DNA of 64,000 bases from Mycolicibacterium elephantis DSM 44368 (GCF_004014805.1 NZ_ATDN01000016.1:1-64000); one strand, 5' to 3'. Numbered from the stretch's first letter, positions 1 through 8,417 are shown. Translations and numbers: made by a program. Notes: generated by a model not told the origin, from the sequence alone.

Positions 1-51
1 CTCGACGATGTGATCATCAACGCTGACCAAGATCATCTCGTCCTTGTTCAT
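1..51 (-). CDS. Amidohydrolase family protein, N-terminus only (cut by window edge)
   Basis: Only the first 17 codons are inside the window; the ATG is at 51-49 on the minus strand. The visible peptide begins MNKDEMILVSVDDHIVE. The VSVDDHIVE segment is typical of the start of mycobacterial amidohydrolase_2 (ACMSD-like) proteins, where the D-x-H lies on the first metal-binding strand. It diverges from the CMD/Rieske operon across a 258-bp gap, so it may share that regulatory region. The assignment rests on a short motif; the rest of the gene is outside the window. Confidence 0.6.
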   Translation of the reverse strand, partial: MNKDEMILVSVDDHIVE

Positions 52-99
52 GCCTGTTCCCTTCCTCGGGGTCGCCACTGCCACCCACCCTAGACCGGT

Positions 100-145
100 C
101 AGGTTCTCTAGCTGAGAAAACTAGCTTCTCTCATCGCGAGAATCA
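100..145. promoter_or_regulatory. Divergent promoter region with degenerate GAGAA/TTCTC arms
   Basis: The gap between the amidohydrolase and the CMD gene holds several GGTTCTC, TGAGAAAA, CTTCTC and CGAGAATC half-sites within about 45 bp. They resemble arms of the window-wide GAGAAYnnnRTTCTC palindrome but lack its 3-bp spacing. They may be decayed or weak operator copies; this is inference only. Confidence 0.3.
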
Positions 146-273
146 ATGTCCGAAACTCGCCGCGGGGCCTCCTGGCAGCGCAGTTGGGCGACAGGCGCGA
201 CCACCGTGACCGGCGCGTCTGCCCGTCGGGATTGACCGTGAGCGGTAAAGGTGGAAATCTATTAGCCAAATAT

Positions 274-288
274 GAGAACCTGATTCTC
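274..288. promoter_or_regulatory. GAGAAYnnnRTTCTC operator, copy 1
   Basis: GAGAACCTGATTCTC is a 15-bp near-perfect inverted repeat (GAGAA / TTCTC arms) ending 21 bp before the GTG of the CMD gene. The same element recurs in front of at least five other operons here. Its place just upstream of the chosen start suggests repression of the CMD-Rieske operon. Confidence 0.75.
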
Positions 289-309
289 GTGATCGAGAGG
301 AAGCTATCG

Positions 310-849
310 GTGCGAGTCCAGCCGCTGCCCGCCGATCAGTGGGACGAGGCGGTCGACCATGCGTTGTCCAGCATCCCCGCCGACCGGCGCTGCCCGGAGA
401 AGACCGGCAACCTGCTGGCCACCCTCGTGCGCCACCCGAAGCTGACGCGAGCCTTCCTCCGTTTCAACAACCATCTGCTGTACTCGTCCACCCTGCCCGA
501 ACGGTTACGCGAACTGGCGGTGTTGCGGGTGGCGCACAGGCGCCACTGCGAGTACGAGTGGCGCCACCACGTGCGCATGGGCCTGGAGGCCGGGCTGACC
601 GACGAAGTCATCGCGGGGGTTCAGCGGGGGGAGGCCACCGACGAACTGGACCGTGCCGTGCTTCGCGCTGTCGACGAACTCGAGGACACGTCCGAGATCT
701 CCGATGCCACCTGGACGGCACTGTCCGAGCATCTCGACGAGCGTCAGCGCATGGATCTCGTCTTCACCATCGGCTGCTATGGCGCGCTTGCCATGGCGAT
801 CAACACTTTCGGCGTGAAACCCGACTCCGAAACACTCGCAGAGAGGTAG
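310..849 (+). CDS. Carboxymuconolactone decarboxylase (CMD/AhpD) family protein
   Basis: The 179-aa protein is an all-alpha CMD/AhpD-fold protein. It has the family helix ending in a RELAVLR stretch, followed by a C-x-YEW-x-HH motif around residues 80-87. It lacks the CxxC pair of true peroxidase-type AhpD. I chose the GTG at 310 over earlier in-frame starts because AGAGGAAG precedes it and because the palindromic operator at 274-288 would otherwise be coding. It is the first gene of an operon with a Rieske oxygenase. Family members decarboxylate or isomerise small ring-derived acids, but the actual substrate is unknown. Confidence 0.75.
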   Translation: MRVQPLPADQWDEAVDHALSSIPADRRCPEKTGNLLATLVRHPKLTRAFLRFNNHLLYSSTLPERLRELAVLRVAHRRHCEYEWRHHVRMGLEAGLTDEVIAGVQRGEATDELDRAVLRAVDELEDTSEISDATWTALSEHLDERQRMDLVFTIGCYGALAMAINTFGVKPDSETLAER

Positions 850-853
850 AACA

Positions 854-2197
854 GTGGCATTTTTCCCGAAACCCGCTGAGGGCAGCTGGACCGAGCACTG
901 GCCCGAACTCGGCACCGCACCGGTGGATTACACCGACTCGATCGACCCCGAGCAGTGGAAGCTCGAGCAGCAGGCGATCTTCCGGAAGTGCTGGCTGAAC
1001 GTGGGTCGGGTCGAACGGCTCCCCAAGAAGGGCAGCTACTTCACCAAGGAGATGCCGTCCGCGGGCAAGGGCACGTCGGTGATCGTCGTCAAGGACACCG
1101 AGAACCAGGTCCGCGCCTTCTACAACTTGTGCCGCCACCGCGGAAACAAGTTGGTGTGGAACGACTATCCGGGTGAAGAGGTCTCAGGTACCTGCCGCCA
1201 GTTCACCTGCAAGTACCACGGGTGGCGCTACAACCTCAAAGGCGATCTCACCTTCATCCAGCAGGAGGGTGAGTTCTTCGACGTCGACAAGGCCGACTAC
1301 GGGTTGGTGCCGGTGCGATGCGAAGTGTGGGAAGGCTTCATCTTCATCAACTTCGACGACGACGCCGAACCGCTGATCGACTACCTCGGCGAGTTCGCGA
1401 AGGGTCTGGAGGGCTATCCCTTCCACGAGATGACCGAAACCTATTCCTACCGAGCCGAGGTCAACGCCAACTGGAAGCTGTTCATCGACGCGTTCACGGA
1501 GTTCTACCACGCGCCGGTGCTGCACATGAAGCAGGCGGTCAAGGAGGAAGCCGAGAAGCTGGCCAGCTTCGGCTACGAGGCCCTGCACTACGACATCAAG
1601 GGCAGGCACTCGATGATCTCGTCCTGGGGCGGCATGAGCCCGCCGAAGGACCTGAAGATGGTCAAGCCCATCGAACGTGTGCTGCACAGCGGGCTTTTCG
1701 GACCGTGGGACCGCCCGAAGATCAAGGGCATCCTGCCCGACGAGTTGCCGCCGGCGGTCAATCCGTCGCGCCATCACGCCTGGGGTCAGGACTCGTTCGA
1801 GTTCTTCCCGAACTTCACACTGCTGTTGTGGGCGCCGGGCTGGTACCTCACCTACCACTACTGGCCCACCGACGTGGACAAGCACATCTTCGAGTGCACG
1901 CTCTACTTCGTGCCCGCCACCAACACCCGTGAACGGCTTGCCCATGAACTGGCGGCGGTGACGTTCAAGGAGTACGCGTTCCAGGACGCCAACACCCTGG
2001 AGGCCACGCAGACGATGATCAGCACCAGTGTGGTCAAGGATTTCCCGTTGTGCGACCAGGAGATCCTGCTGCGTCACCTGCACAAGACGGCGTGGGACTA
2101 CGTGAACGCATACAAGAAGGAGAAAGGTCTAACCGACGGCTCGGGCAATGGGAAGGCCTCGTCGTCGGCCGGTCAGAAGGATGCGATCAATGCCTAA
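854..2197 (+). CDS. Rieske [2Fe-2S] non-heme iron ring-hydroxylating oxygenase, alpha subunit
   Basis: The 447-aa protein has an N-terminal Rieske domain with C93-R-H95 and C119-x2-H122 (the CRHRG and CKYHGW motifs). A catalytic domain follows in which H219 and H224 (FYHAPVLH) and a downstream Asp (QDANTLE) fit the 2-His-1-carboxylate iron site. Such enzymes insert oxygen into aromatic, steroid or other cyclic substrates. The gene starts with GTG four bases after the CMD gene. No beta subunit or dedicated reductase lies nearby; the [2Fe-2S] ferredoxin at 51358-51675 is a possible electron donor under the same operator. Class is secure, substrate unknown. Confidence 0.9.
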   Translation: MAFFPKPAEGSWTEHWPELGTAPVDYTDSIDPEQWKLEQQAIFRKCWLNVGRVERLPKKGSYFTKEMPSAGKGTSVIVVKDTENQVRAFYNLCRHRGNKLVWNDYPGEEVSGTCRQFTCKYHGWRYNLKGDLTFIQQEGEFFDVDKADYGLVPVRCEVWEGFIFINFDDDAEPLIDYLGEFAKGLEGYPFHEMTETYSYRAEVNANWKLFIDAFTEFYHAPVLHMKQAVKEEAEKLASFGYEALHYDIKGRHSMISSWGGMSPPKDLKMVKPIERVLHSGLFGPWDRPKIKGILPDELPPAVNPSRHHAWGQDSFEFFPNFTLLLWAPGWYLTYHYWPTDVDKHIFECTLYFVPATNTRERLAHELAAVTFKEYAFQDANTLEATQTMISTSVVKDFPLCDQEILLRHLHKTAWDYVNAYKKEKGLTDGSGNGKASSSAGQKDAINA

Positions 2198-2519
2198 GTT
2201 GCCTGAAGAGTTCGCCGATCTCGAGCGGTTCACCGACTGGTGCCTGCCGACTGAGGAAGAGCGCTACCAGAAGCGGCTGTCCTCCACGATGGAGGAGATG
2301 CAGGATTTCTATGACACCGCGTTTCCCCGCCTCGAGGCCGTCATGGAATACTGCGACGCCAGATTCCCCTTGGACGGAATGCCCGACGACGCAAAGGCGC
2401 TCATTCACATGATGCAGTCACTGGTCAACGTGTCGTTCCCGGTCGAGGTCTGGAAACAGCCGCGCGTGCTCGACAGCGGCGCCACCTACATCACCTGCGT
2501 CCGGGAGCCGGTGGTCTAG
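2190..2519 (+). CDS. Conserved-looking 109-aa protein of unknown function
   Basis: Starts at an ATG overlapping the end of the Rieske gene by 8 bp, with AGAAGGA about 8 bp upstream; the ATG at 2181 is too close to that site. The protein is acidic and mostly helical (MPKLPEEFADLERFTDWCLP at the N-terminus), with no signal peptide, membrane segment or metal cluster motif. It holds three scattered Cys. Its tight coupling between the Rieske subunit and an amidohydrolase argues for a role with one of them, perhaps as a small accessory subunit. I do not recognise a family. Confidence 0.6.
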   Translation: MPKLPEEFADLERFTDWCLPTEEERYQKRLSSTMEEMQDFYDTAFPRLEAVMEYCDARFPLDGMPDDAKALIHMMQSLVNVSFPVEVWKQPRVLDSGATYITCVREPVV

Positions 2520-2521
2520 GG

Positions 2522-3754
2522 GTGCCGACCCTCAAAGCAGCAGGTCTGCTCGACGTCGACGCCGGCGAGATCGTCCAACCCGGGGTGATACGGGTCGACG
2601 ACGACCAGATCACCGGCGTCGGCGCTTCGGCATCAGGGGACGGCGACGGCGTCATCGATCTCGGTGACGCCATCCTGCTGCCCGGGCTGATGGACATGGA
2701 GGTCAACCTCCTGATGGGAGGCCGGGGCGAAACCCCCGGCCTGTCCCAGGTCCAGGACGATCCCGCGACGCGGGTACTGCGTGCGGTGGGCAATGCCCGA
2801 CGCACGCTGCGGGCGGGGTTCACGACGGTGCGCAATCTCGGGCTGTTCGTGAAGACGGGTGGTTATCTACTCGACGTCGCGCTGGGCAAGGCCATCGACG
2901 CGGGTTGGATCGAGGGACCGCGGGTGATTCCCGCCGGGCACGCGATCACCCCCACCGGGGGTCATCTCGACCCGACGATGTTCGCCGCGTTCATGCCGGG
3001 TGTGCTCGAGCTGACGATCGAAGAGGGCATCGCCAACGGCGTCGACGAGATCCGCAAAGCGGTGCGCTATCAGATCAAGCACGGCGCACAGCTGATCAAG
3101 GTGTGCTGCTCCGGCGGCGTGATGTCGTTGACCGGAGAAGCCGGTGCACAACACTATTCGGATGAGGAACTGCGGGTCATCGTCGACGAGGCACATCGTC
3201 GTGGGCTGCGCGTGGCCGCGCACACCCATGGCGCCGAGGCGGTCAAGCACGCCGTCGCGTGCGGCATCGACTGCATCGAGCACGGTTTCCTGATGGACGA
3301 CCAGGCCATCCGGATGCTCGTCGACAACGACCGCTTTCTGGTGAGCACCCGCAGGCTGGCCGAGGCCATGGATGTGTCGCGGGCGCCAAAAGAGCTGCAG
3401 GACAAGGCTGCCGAGATGTTTCCCAAGGCACGCACGTCGATCAAGGCGGCCTACGAGGCCGGGGCGAAGATCGCCGTCGGCACCGACGCACCGGCGATAC
3501 CGCACGGCAAGAACGCCGACGAGCTCGTCACGCTCGTCGAATGGGGTATGCCACCTGCCGCGGTGCTGCGCGCAGCAACCGTCGTCGCGGCCGACTTGAT
3601 CAACAAACCGAACCTGGGTCGTCTCGCCGAGGGCTACCTCGCCGACATCATCGCCGTGCCATCAGATCCGTTGAGTGACATCACCGTCACGCGGAACGTC
3701 AACTTCGTCATGAAGGGCGGAAAGGTTTTCCGAAATGACTTCGCCAATCAGTAG
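2522..3754 (+). CDS. Amidohydrolase superfamily (imidazolonepropionase/prolidase-like) protein, HxH motif lost
   Basis: The 410-aa protein has the composite-domain architecture of cytosolic metal-dependent amidohydrolases: an N-terminal beta segment, a TIM barrel entered at LPGLMDMEVNL, a central Lys (LIKVCCSGG), HTHGAEA and CIEHG histidines, and a late Asp in VGTDAPAIPHG. The usual P-G-x-x-D-x-H-x-H is here D58-M-E60-V-N62, so both metal-binding His of the first strand are replaced. It may be a monometallic or altered enzyme rather than a standard hydrolase. GTG start two bases after the previous stop; operonic with the Rieske gene. Substrate unknown. Confidence 0.8.
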   Translation: MPTLKAAGLLDVDAGEIVQPGVIRVDDDQITGVGASASGDGDGVIDLGDAILLPGLMDMEVNLLMGGRGETPGLSQVQDDPATRVLRAVGNARRTLRAGFTTVRNLGLFVKTGGYLLDVALGKAIDAGWIEGPRVIPAGHAITPTGGHLDPTMFAAFMPGVLELTIEEGIANGVDEIRKAVRYQIKHGAQLIKVCCSGGVMSLTGEAGAQHYSDEELRVIVDEAHRRGLRVAAHTHGAEAVKHAVACGIDCIEHGFLMDDQAIRMLVDNDRFLVSTRRLAEAMDVSRAPKELQDKAAEMFPKARTSIKAAYEAGAKIAVGTDAPAIPHGKNADELVTLVEWGMPPAAVLRAATVVAADLINKPNLGRLAEGYLADIIAVPSDPLSDITVTRNVNFVMKGGKVFRNDFANQ

Positions 3755-4226
3755 GCCGACCGGCAACCCGACACGAACCGACGATCTGGTCGAGATCCAG
3801 CAGCTGCTCGCCAAGTACGCCGTCACCATCACCCAGGGCGACATCGACGGTCTCATCTCGGTGTTCACCCCGGACGGCACCTACAGCGCGTTCGGGTCGA
3901 CCTACACGCTGGCCCGCTTCCCCGAACTGGTCGACGCCGCGCCGAAGGGGTTGTTCATGACCGGCACGTCGCTGGTGACGCTGGACGAGAACGATCCCGA
4001 CAAGGCCACCGGCACCCAGCCGCTGTGCTTCATCGAGCACTCCAAGCACGACATGCGCATCGGGTACTACAACGACACCTATGTCCGCACCGAGGACGGT
4101 TGGCGGCTGAAAACCCGTTCGATGACGTTCATCCGGCGCAGCGGCGACCACGATTCCGGCCGCCCGCACGCCATCGGAAGGCCCGACCCCGATGTCGCCG
4201 CCGGAGCGGCTCCGGAGGCGGGATGA
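3735..4226 (+). CDS. SnoaL-like / NTF2-fold protein
   Basis: The 163-aa protein has the alpha+beta cone pattern of the SnoaL/NTF2 superfamily: an N-terminal helix (LVEIQQLLAKYAVTITQGD), an FTPDGTY strand, and a C-terminal GWRLKTRSM strand. Such proteins act as isomerases, dehydratases or small-molecule hydrolases in aromatic and steroid pathways, or serve as accessory subunits. It overlaps the amidohydrolase by 20 bp and the next gene by 4 bp (ATGA), so translation is coupled. The catalytic role is not determinable. Confidence 0.75.
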   Translation: MTSPISRPTGNPTRTDDLVEIQQLLAKYAVTITQGDIDGLISVFTPDGTYSAFGSTYTLARFPELVDAAPKGLFMTGTSLVTLDENDPDKATGTQPLCFIEHSKHDMRIGYYNDTYVRTEDGWRLKTRSMTFIRRSGDHDSGRPHAIGRPDPDVAAGAAPEAG

Positions 4227-5350
4227 GCGACGCGCTCTTAGACCCCGCCACGTTCCGCATTGCGCTGCGGGACTGGCTCGACACCAATGACCTGACGCCT
4301 CCTGCCGGTGACGATTCCTTGGAGGCCCACCAGGCGCAGCATCTTCGGGTGCTGAAGGCGCTCTACGACGCCGGCTGGATGCGCTACGGATGGCCGGAAT
4401 CGGCAGGCGGATTGGGTGGTCCAGACATCCTGCGCGCCATCGTCGGCGAGGAGGTGGTGGGACGCGGGCTCGACCATCCCGGGCCGTATTCGATGCTCGA
4501 TGTGCTGACGCCCACGATGATCGGCTACGCGCGCCCCGAACTGGCCGCCGAGATGGTGCCCAAGCTGCTGTCCGGTCAGGAGTCGTGGTGCCAGGGTTTC
4601 TCCGAACCCGGATCCGGCAGCGACCTGGCGTCGTTGACCACCCGCGCCGTGCAGGACGGCGACACGTGGATCATCAACGGCCAGAAGGTGTGGACCAGCT
4701 TCGCGCAGTTCGCCACCCGGTGTGTGCTGCTCACCCGCACCGGCGGGCCGGACACCCCCAACCACGAAGCCATCACCGCGTTCTTCGTCGACCTGAAGAC
4801 GCCGGGCGTGACGGTCCGCCCACTGCGGACCATGCACGGCGTCGACGAGTTCTGCGAGGTGTACTTCGACGATGTCGCGGTCCCCGCCGACCGGATGCTC
4901 GGCAAGCCGGGCGACGGCTGGCGGTTGGCCATGGACCTGCTTCCCTACGAACGCTCGACCTGCTTCTGGCAACGCATCGCCTACCTGTACTCGCGTTTCG
5001 ACGCGCTCGTCGACCAGGTGAAACGCGTTGGCCAGGCGGTGGATTCCGACCTGGGCGAGACGTATTTGGCGCTGCACACGCTGCGGTGCCGATCGCGGGC
5101 CACCCAGCACCGGCTGGCCGACGGGCACAAGCTCGGCGCCGAAACCTCGATCGACAAGGTGCTGCTGGCCGGCGCGGAACAGCAGCTCTATGACACCGCA
5201 CGTGATCTGCTGCCCGGCGTCATCGAACTCGACGACAACGACTGGCGCACCGAGTATCTCTATTCGCGGGCGGCCACCATCTACGGCGGCACCGCGGAGA
5301 TCCAACGCAACATCATCGCCCGTCGCCTCCTTGACCTCGGAAAGGAGTGA
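4223..5350 (+). CDS. Acyl-CoA dehydrogenase, larger subunit of a probable alpha2beta2 enzyme
   Basis: The 375-aa ACAD has the FAD/substrate motifs WCQGFSEPGSGSDLAS and VWTSFAQ, and ends in YGGTAEIQRNIIARRLL. The MCAD-type catalytic Glu (YEGT) is Gly here, as often in mycobacterial heteromeric FadE proteins where the partner differs. It is followed immediately, with a 4-bp overlap, by a 267-aa ACAD-like subunit. That pairing is the hallmark of the alpha2beta2 ACADs of M. tuberculosis that act on steroid-derived CoA esters. Function as a dehydrogenase on a bulky or ring-derived acyl-CoA is inferred from this. Confidence 0.88.
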   Translation: MSDALLDPATFRIALRDWLDTNDLTPPAGDDSLEAHQAQHLRVLKALYDAGWMRYGWPESAGGLGGPDILRAIVGEEVVGRGLDHPGPYSMLDVLTPTMIGYARPELAAEMVPKLLSGQESWCQGFSEPGSGSDLASLTTRAVQDGDTWIINGQKVWTSFAQFATRCVLLTRTGGPDTPNHEAITAFFVDLKTPGVTVRPLRTMHGVDEFCEVYFDDVAVPADRMLGKPGDGWRLAMDLLPYERSTCFWQRIAYLYSRFDALVDQVKRVGQAVDSDLGETYLALHTLRCRSRATQHRLADGHKLGAETSIDKVLLAGAEQQLYDTARDLLPGVIELDDNDWRTEYLYSRAATIYGGTAEIQRNIIARRLLDLGKE

Positions 5351-5352
5351 CT

Positions 5353-6150
5353 GTGGAGACTCTGGACGCCGAGTCACTCGCGATGCTCGAAGACACCCTC
5401 CGCAAGACGATGCTGTCGACGTCCGGCGCCGAGCTGGACGCCGCGCTGGCCGAGCTCGGCTGGGCCGAGATGCTCGCCGACATACCCGACGTGGCGATTC
5501 CGCTGGTGTTCCGACTGCTGGGCGAAACCGGTTCGCACGCTTCGATTCTCAACGATGTCCTGCTGGAGACGATCGGCGGTCTGCCCGGCGGCACCCCGCC
5601 GATGCCGTACGCGGGCGGCGGCTGGGTGGTATGGGAACGCTCGGCGAACGCGGAGCCGACGCTCGGCGGGCTGCCGCTGCGACGGGTGCCCGACGGTGAG
5701 ACGATGCGGCTGGGCGAGACGCGACGGGCGGTCAGCTGGTGGCTGATCGGCTCGGCGCGGGCGATGCTGTCGCTGGCCCGCCAGCATGCGCTCGACCGGG
5801 TGCAGTTCGGCAAGCCGATCGCGTCGTTCCAGGCGATCCGGCACCGGCTGGCCGAGACGCTGGTGGCCATCGAAGGCGCCGAGGCGACGCTCGGGCTGCC
5901 AGGCACCGAGAGCCCCGACCTGACCGCGATGTTGGCCAAGGCCGCGGCGGGCAAGGCCGCGCTGACGGCGGCCAGACACTGCCAGCAGGTGCTCGGCGGC
6001 ATCGGCTTCACCGCCGAGCATGAGCTGGATCGCCACGTGAAACGGGCCCTGGTGCTCGACGGGTTGCTCGGCAACACAAAGGAACTCACGCGCAAGGTGG
6101 GCGCCGGGTTACGCGCCCGCGGCTCCGTGCCACGCCTCGCCGACCTGTAA
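5353..6150 (+). CDS. Acyl-CoA dehydrogenase-like protein, smaller subunit
   Basis: About 265 aa, shorter than a full ACAD (about 380). It keeps the C-terminal helical domain (FGKPIASFQAIRHRLAE and QQVLGGIGFTAEHEL), while the middle FAD/beta-domain is reduced. This matches the short partner of heteromeric mycobacterial ACADs. GTG at 5353 is preferred because AAAGGAG ends six bases before it; GTG at 5347 is also possible. It is the last gene of the 310-6150 operon. Confidence 0.82.
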   Translation: METLDAESLAMLEDTLRKTMLSTSGAELDAALAELGWAEMLADIPDVAIPLVFRLLGETGSHASILNDVLLETIGGLPGGTPPMPYAGGGWVVWERSANAEPTLGGLPLRRVPDGETMRLGETRRAVSWWLIGSARAMLSLARQHALDRVQFGKPIASFQAIRHRLAETLVAIEGAEATLGLPGTESPDLTAMLAKAAAGKAALTAARHCQQVLGGIGFTAEHELDRHVKRALVLDGLLGNTKELTRKVGAGLRARGSVPRLADL

Positions 6151-6183
6151 ATCTTCTTTTGGCGCGAGCGCGCCCGTTTCTCG

Positions 6184-6356
6184 GCGCGAGCGTGCGTGTC
6201 TGAGGGCGACACGCCGCTGCAAATCGCGACTTCACGCACGCTCGTGCACAACTGAACCGTAAGCGGCTGCCGCTCGCACCACGTCGCCGGTGGCGCGACC
6301 GTGCGCAAACTCCGGCTTCTGGTCGGCGTGTCGCCCTCAGACACGCACGCTCGCGC
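6184..6356. repeat. Inverted-repeat element with perfect 33-bp arms
   Basis: The arms at 6184-6216 (beginning GCGCGAGCGTGCGTGTCTGA) and 6324-6356 are perfect reverse complements and flank 107 bp. The element fills most of the gap between two convergent genes (stops at 6150 and 6369). It contains a further partial copy of the CACGCACGCTCG core. A folded RNA from either strand would form a very long hairpin, so it can act as a bidirectional terminator. Its arms resemble dispersed mycobacterial intergenic repeats. No coding capacity is apparent. Confidence 0.8.
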
Positions 6357-6368
6357 AAGAAGGTAGAG

Positions 6369-7151
6369 CTACTGGATGTTGGCCTTCATCTCGTCGAGGT
6401 TCACCAGCACCGGCCAGCCGCCCACGCTCAGCGCGTTGCCATGGCCGGTCTGGTGGATGTCGAACACCGACTGGATCGCCGCGTAGAAGCCTTGCACATC
6501 GAGCGTCTGGTTGACCGCCCGTTTGGCCTGGCGCAGGGCGAACGGCGGCATCTTGGCGATCTGCTCGGCCAGCGCCCGGGTCTCGGAGTCGAGTTGGTCG
6601 CGCGGCACCACCTTGTTCACCATGCCCGTGCCGGCCACTTCCTCGGCGGTCATCGCGCGACCGGTGAACAGGATCTCCTTCGCCTTGCGCGGTCCGAGTT
6701 CCCAAGTGTGGCCGTGGTATTCGACTCCCCCGATGCCCATCAGCACCACGGGGTCGGAGAACTGCGCGTCGTCGGCCGCGATGATCAGATCGCAGGGCCA
6801 GCACAGCAGCAGGCCACCGGAGATGCACCTGCCCTGGACCGCCGCGATCGACGGCTTGGGTACGTTGCGCCAGCGCAGCGTGTACTCGAGGTAGCGCTTG
6901 GCCTCGTGCTGGATGATGAAGTCCAGGGTGATCTTGTCCGGCACCGGGCCACCGCCGCGCAGGTCGTGGCCGGCCGAGAAGTGCTTCCCGTTGGCGCGGA
7001 GAATGATCACCGATACGTCGTTGTCCTCGGCGGCGCGGGTCCACGCCGCGTCGAGTTCGTCGAGCAGTTCGGTGTTCTGGGCGTTGGCCGCCTCGGGACG
7101 ATTCAGCGTGATGGTCGCGATGCGATCGGCGACCTCGTATTCGATGTACAC
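6369..7151 (-). CDS. Enoyl-CoA hydratase/isomerase (crotonase) family protein
   Basis: The 260-aa crotonase-fold protein has the N-terminal IATITLNRPEAANA segment, the oxyanion-hole loop HFSAGHDLRGG and the second loop around GGLLLCWPCDL. The GTG at 7151 is chosen because GAAGGA lies about 7 bp upstream and because the longer frame would run into the preceding ACAD gene. It lies 10 bp downstream of the ACAD gene, so they form a two-gene operon under the operator at 8402. Probably hydrates or isomerises an unsaturated acyl-CoA; substrate unknown. Confidence 0.87.
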   Translation of the reverse strand: MYIEYEVADRIATITLNRPEAANAQNTELLDELDAAWTRAAEDNDVSVIILRANGKHFSAGHDLRGGGPVPDKITLDFIIQHEAKRYLEYTLRWRNVPKPSIAAVQGRCISGGLLLCWPCDLIIAADDAQFSDPVVLMGIGGVEYHGHTWELGPRKAKEILFTGRAMTAEEVAGTGMVNKVVPRDQLDSETRALAEQIAKMPPFALRQAKRAVNQTLDVQGFYAAIQSVFDIHQTGHGNALSVGGWPVLVNLDEMKANIQ

Positions 7152-7161
7152 AGTGGGTCCT

Positions 7162-8349
7162 TCAGTTTCGGGGCAGGCCCAGCAACCGCTGGGCGATGAT
7201 ATTGCGTTGGATTTCAGAGGTTCCGCCGGCGATGGTGCCGCCGAATGTCCGGACGTAGCGCTCGAACCAGCCACACCGGTACACGTCGAGGTGTTGCGCG
7301 CTGTACGGGCCGGACATGTTCGGGTGCGCCAATCCGTCGACGCCCGTTGCGTTCAGCGCGTATTCGGTGGCCATCTGCGAGGCTTCCGACCCCATGAGCT
7401 TGAGCACCGACAGCGCGGACGCGTCTTCCTCGCCACGGGCGGCCCGGGCCAGCGCAACCGAACCGAGCAGTCGCAGCGCCTGGTTGTCCATGACCAGCGA
7501 CGCATACCGGTCATGGTCGACGACCGACGCCGGGCGGAAGTCCTCGACCAGCTCGGCGAGCCGGTCGGCGTAGCTGAGCCACAACATGTTTCGCTCGTGT
7601 CCAAGCGATCCGCTGGCCACCCGCCAACCCTCGTTGAGCGGCCCGACGAGGTTCTCGGCCGGTACCCGCACGTCGTTGAAGAAGACCTCGTTGAAATCCA
7701 GGTCGTGTTGGTCGCACACCGACGCGAACGGCCGCCGCACCACACCGGGCAGGTCGGTCGGGATCAACAGCACGCTGATCCCCTTGTGCTTGGGCGCTTC
7801 GGGGTCGGTGCGCACGAAGGTCAGCAGCACATCCGCGTCGTGCGCACCGGACGTCCACACCTTCTGCCCGTTGACCACGAAATGGCCGCCGTCTGCGCCT
7901 GGGACGAATTCGGCGCGGGTGCGCAGCGAGGCCAGGTCGGACCCGGCGCCGGGCTCACTCATGCCCAGCGAGGCGGTGATCTCGGCGCGCAGAATCGGCA
8001 CCGCCCAGCACCGCTGCTGTTCGGGTGTGCCGAACGTGATCAGCGAGGCCGAGACGATCCCGACGCCCTGCGGGTTGAACGTCAGATAGACGCGTCGGCG
8101 CGCCAGCTCCAGCTGGTGCACGTACTGCTGCAACAGCGTGGCATTGCGCCCGCCGAACTCGGGCGGATAGCCGGGCAGCAACCAGCCGTTGTCGAACATG
8201 AGGCGCTGCCAGTCGCGCGCCCAGCCAGGGACATCGCTGCTGGAATACGACCGCGCGAGCGCGTCGGCGTCGGACGGAAGGTGTTCGTCGAGGAACGCGC
8301 TGAACTCGGCGCGGAACGCTTCGACGTCAGCATCAAAGGTGAGCTGCAC
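7162..8349 (-). CDS. Acyl-CoA dehydrogenase
   Basis: The 395-aa full-length ACAD has ASLGMSEPGAGSDLAS, VWTSGAHDAD and the C-terminal GGTSEIQRNIIAQRLLGLPR. No adjacent short ACAD partner is present, unlike the other two ACAD loci in the window, so it may be homomeric. GTG start at 8349. It is transcribed divergently from a TetR gene, with the best palindromic operator between them at 8401-8417. Electron acceptor would be ETF. Substrate unknown. Confidence 0.9.
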   Translation of the reverse strand: MQLTFDADVEAFRAEFSAFLDEHLPSDADALARSYSSSDVPGWARDWQRLMFDNGWLLPGYPPEFGGRNATLLQQYVHQLELARRRVYLTFNPQGVGIVSASLITFGTPEQQRCWAVPILRAEITASLGMSEPGAGSDLASLRTRAEFVPGADGGHFVVNGQKVWTSGAHDADVLLTFVRTDPEAPKHKGISVLLIPTDLPGVVRRPFASVCDQHDLDFNEVFFNDVRVPAENLVGPLNEGWRVASGSLGHERNMLWLSYADRLAELVEDFRPASVVDHDRYASLVMDNQALRLLGSVALARAARGEEDASALSVLKLMGSEASQMATEYALNATGVDGLAHPNMSGPYSAQHLDVYRCGWFERYVRTFGGTIAGGTSEIQRNIIAQRLLGLPRN

Positions 8350-8400
8350 AGCACTCCCGCTGGATCAAATTTTTGGTAAGGCCTACTGTTATCGACAAAA

Positions 8401-8417
8401 TGAGAATACTATTCTCA
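8401..8417. promoter_or_regulatory. GAGAAYnnnRTTCTC operator, copy 2 (perfect 17-bp palindrome)
   Basis: TGAGAATACTATTCTCA has perfect 7-bp arms around a 3-bp centre. It lies between the divergent ACAD (start 8349) and TetR (start 8473) genes. This is the most symmetrical copy in the window and the expected site for autoregulation of the adjacent TetR protein. A further TGAGAAAGTTAC half-site follows it. Confidence 0.82.
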
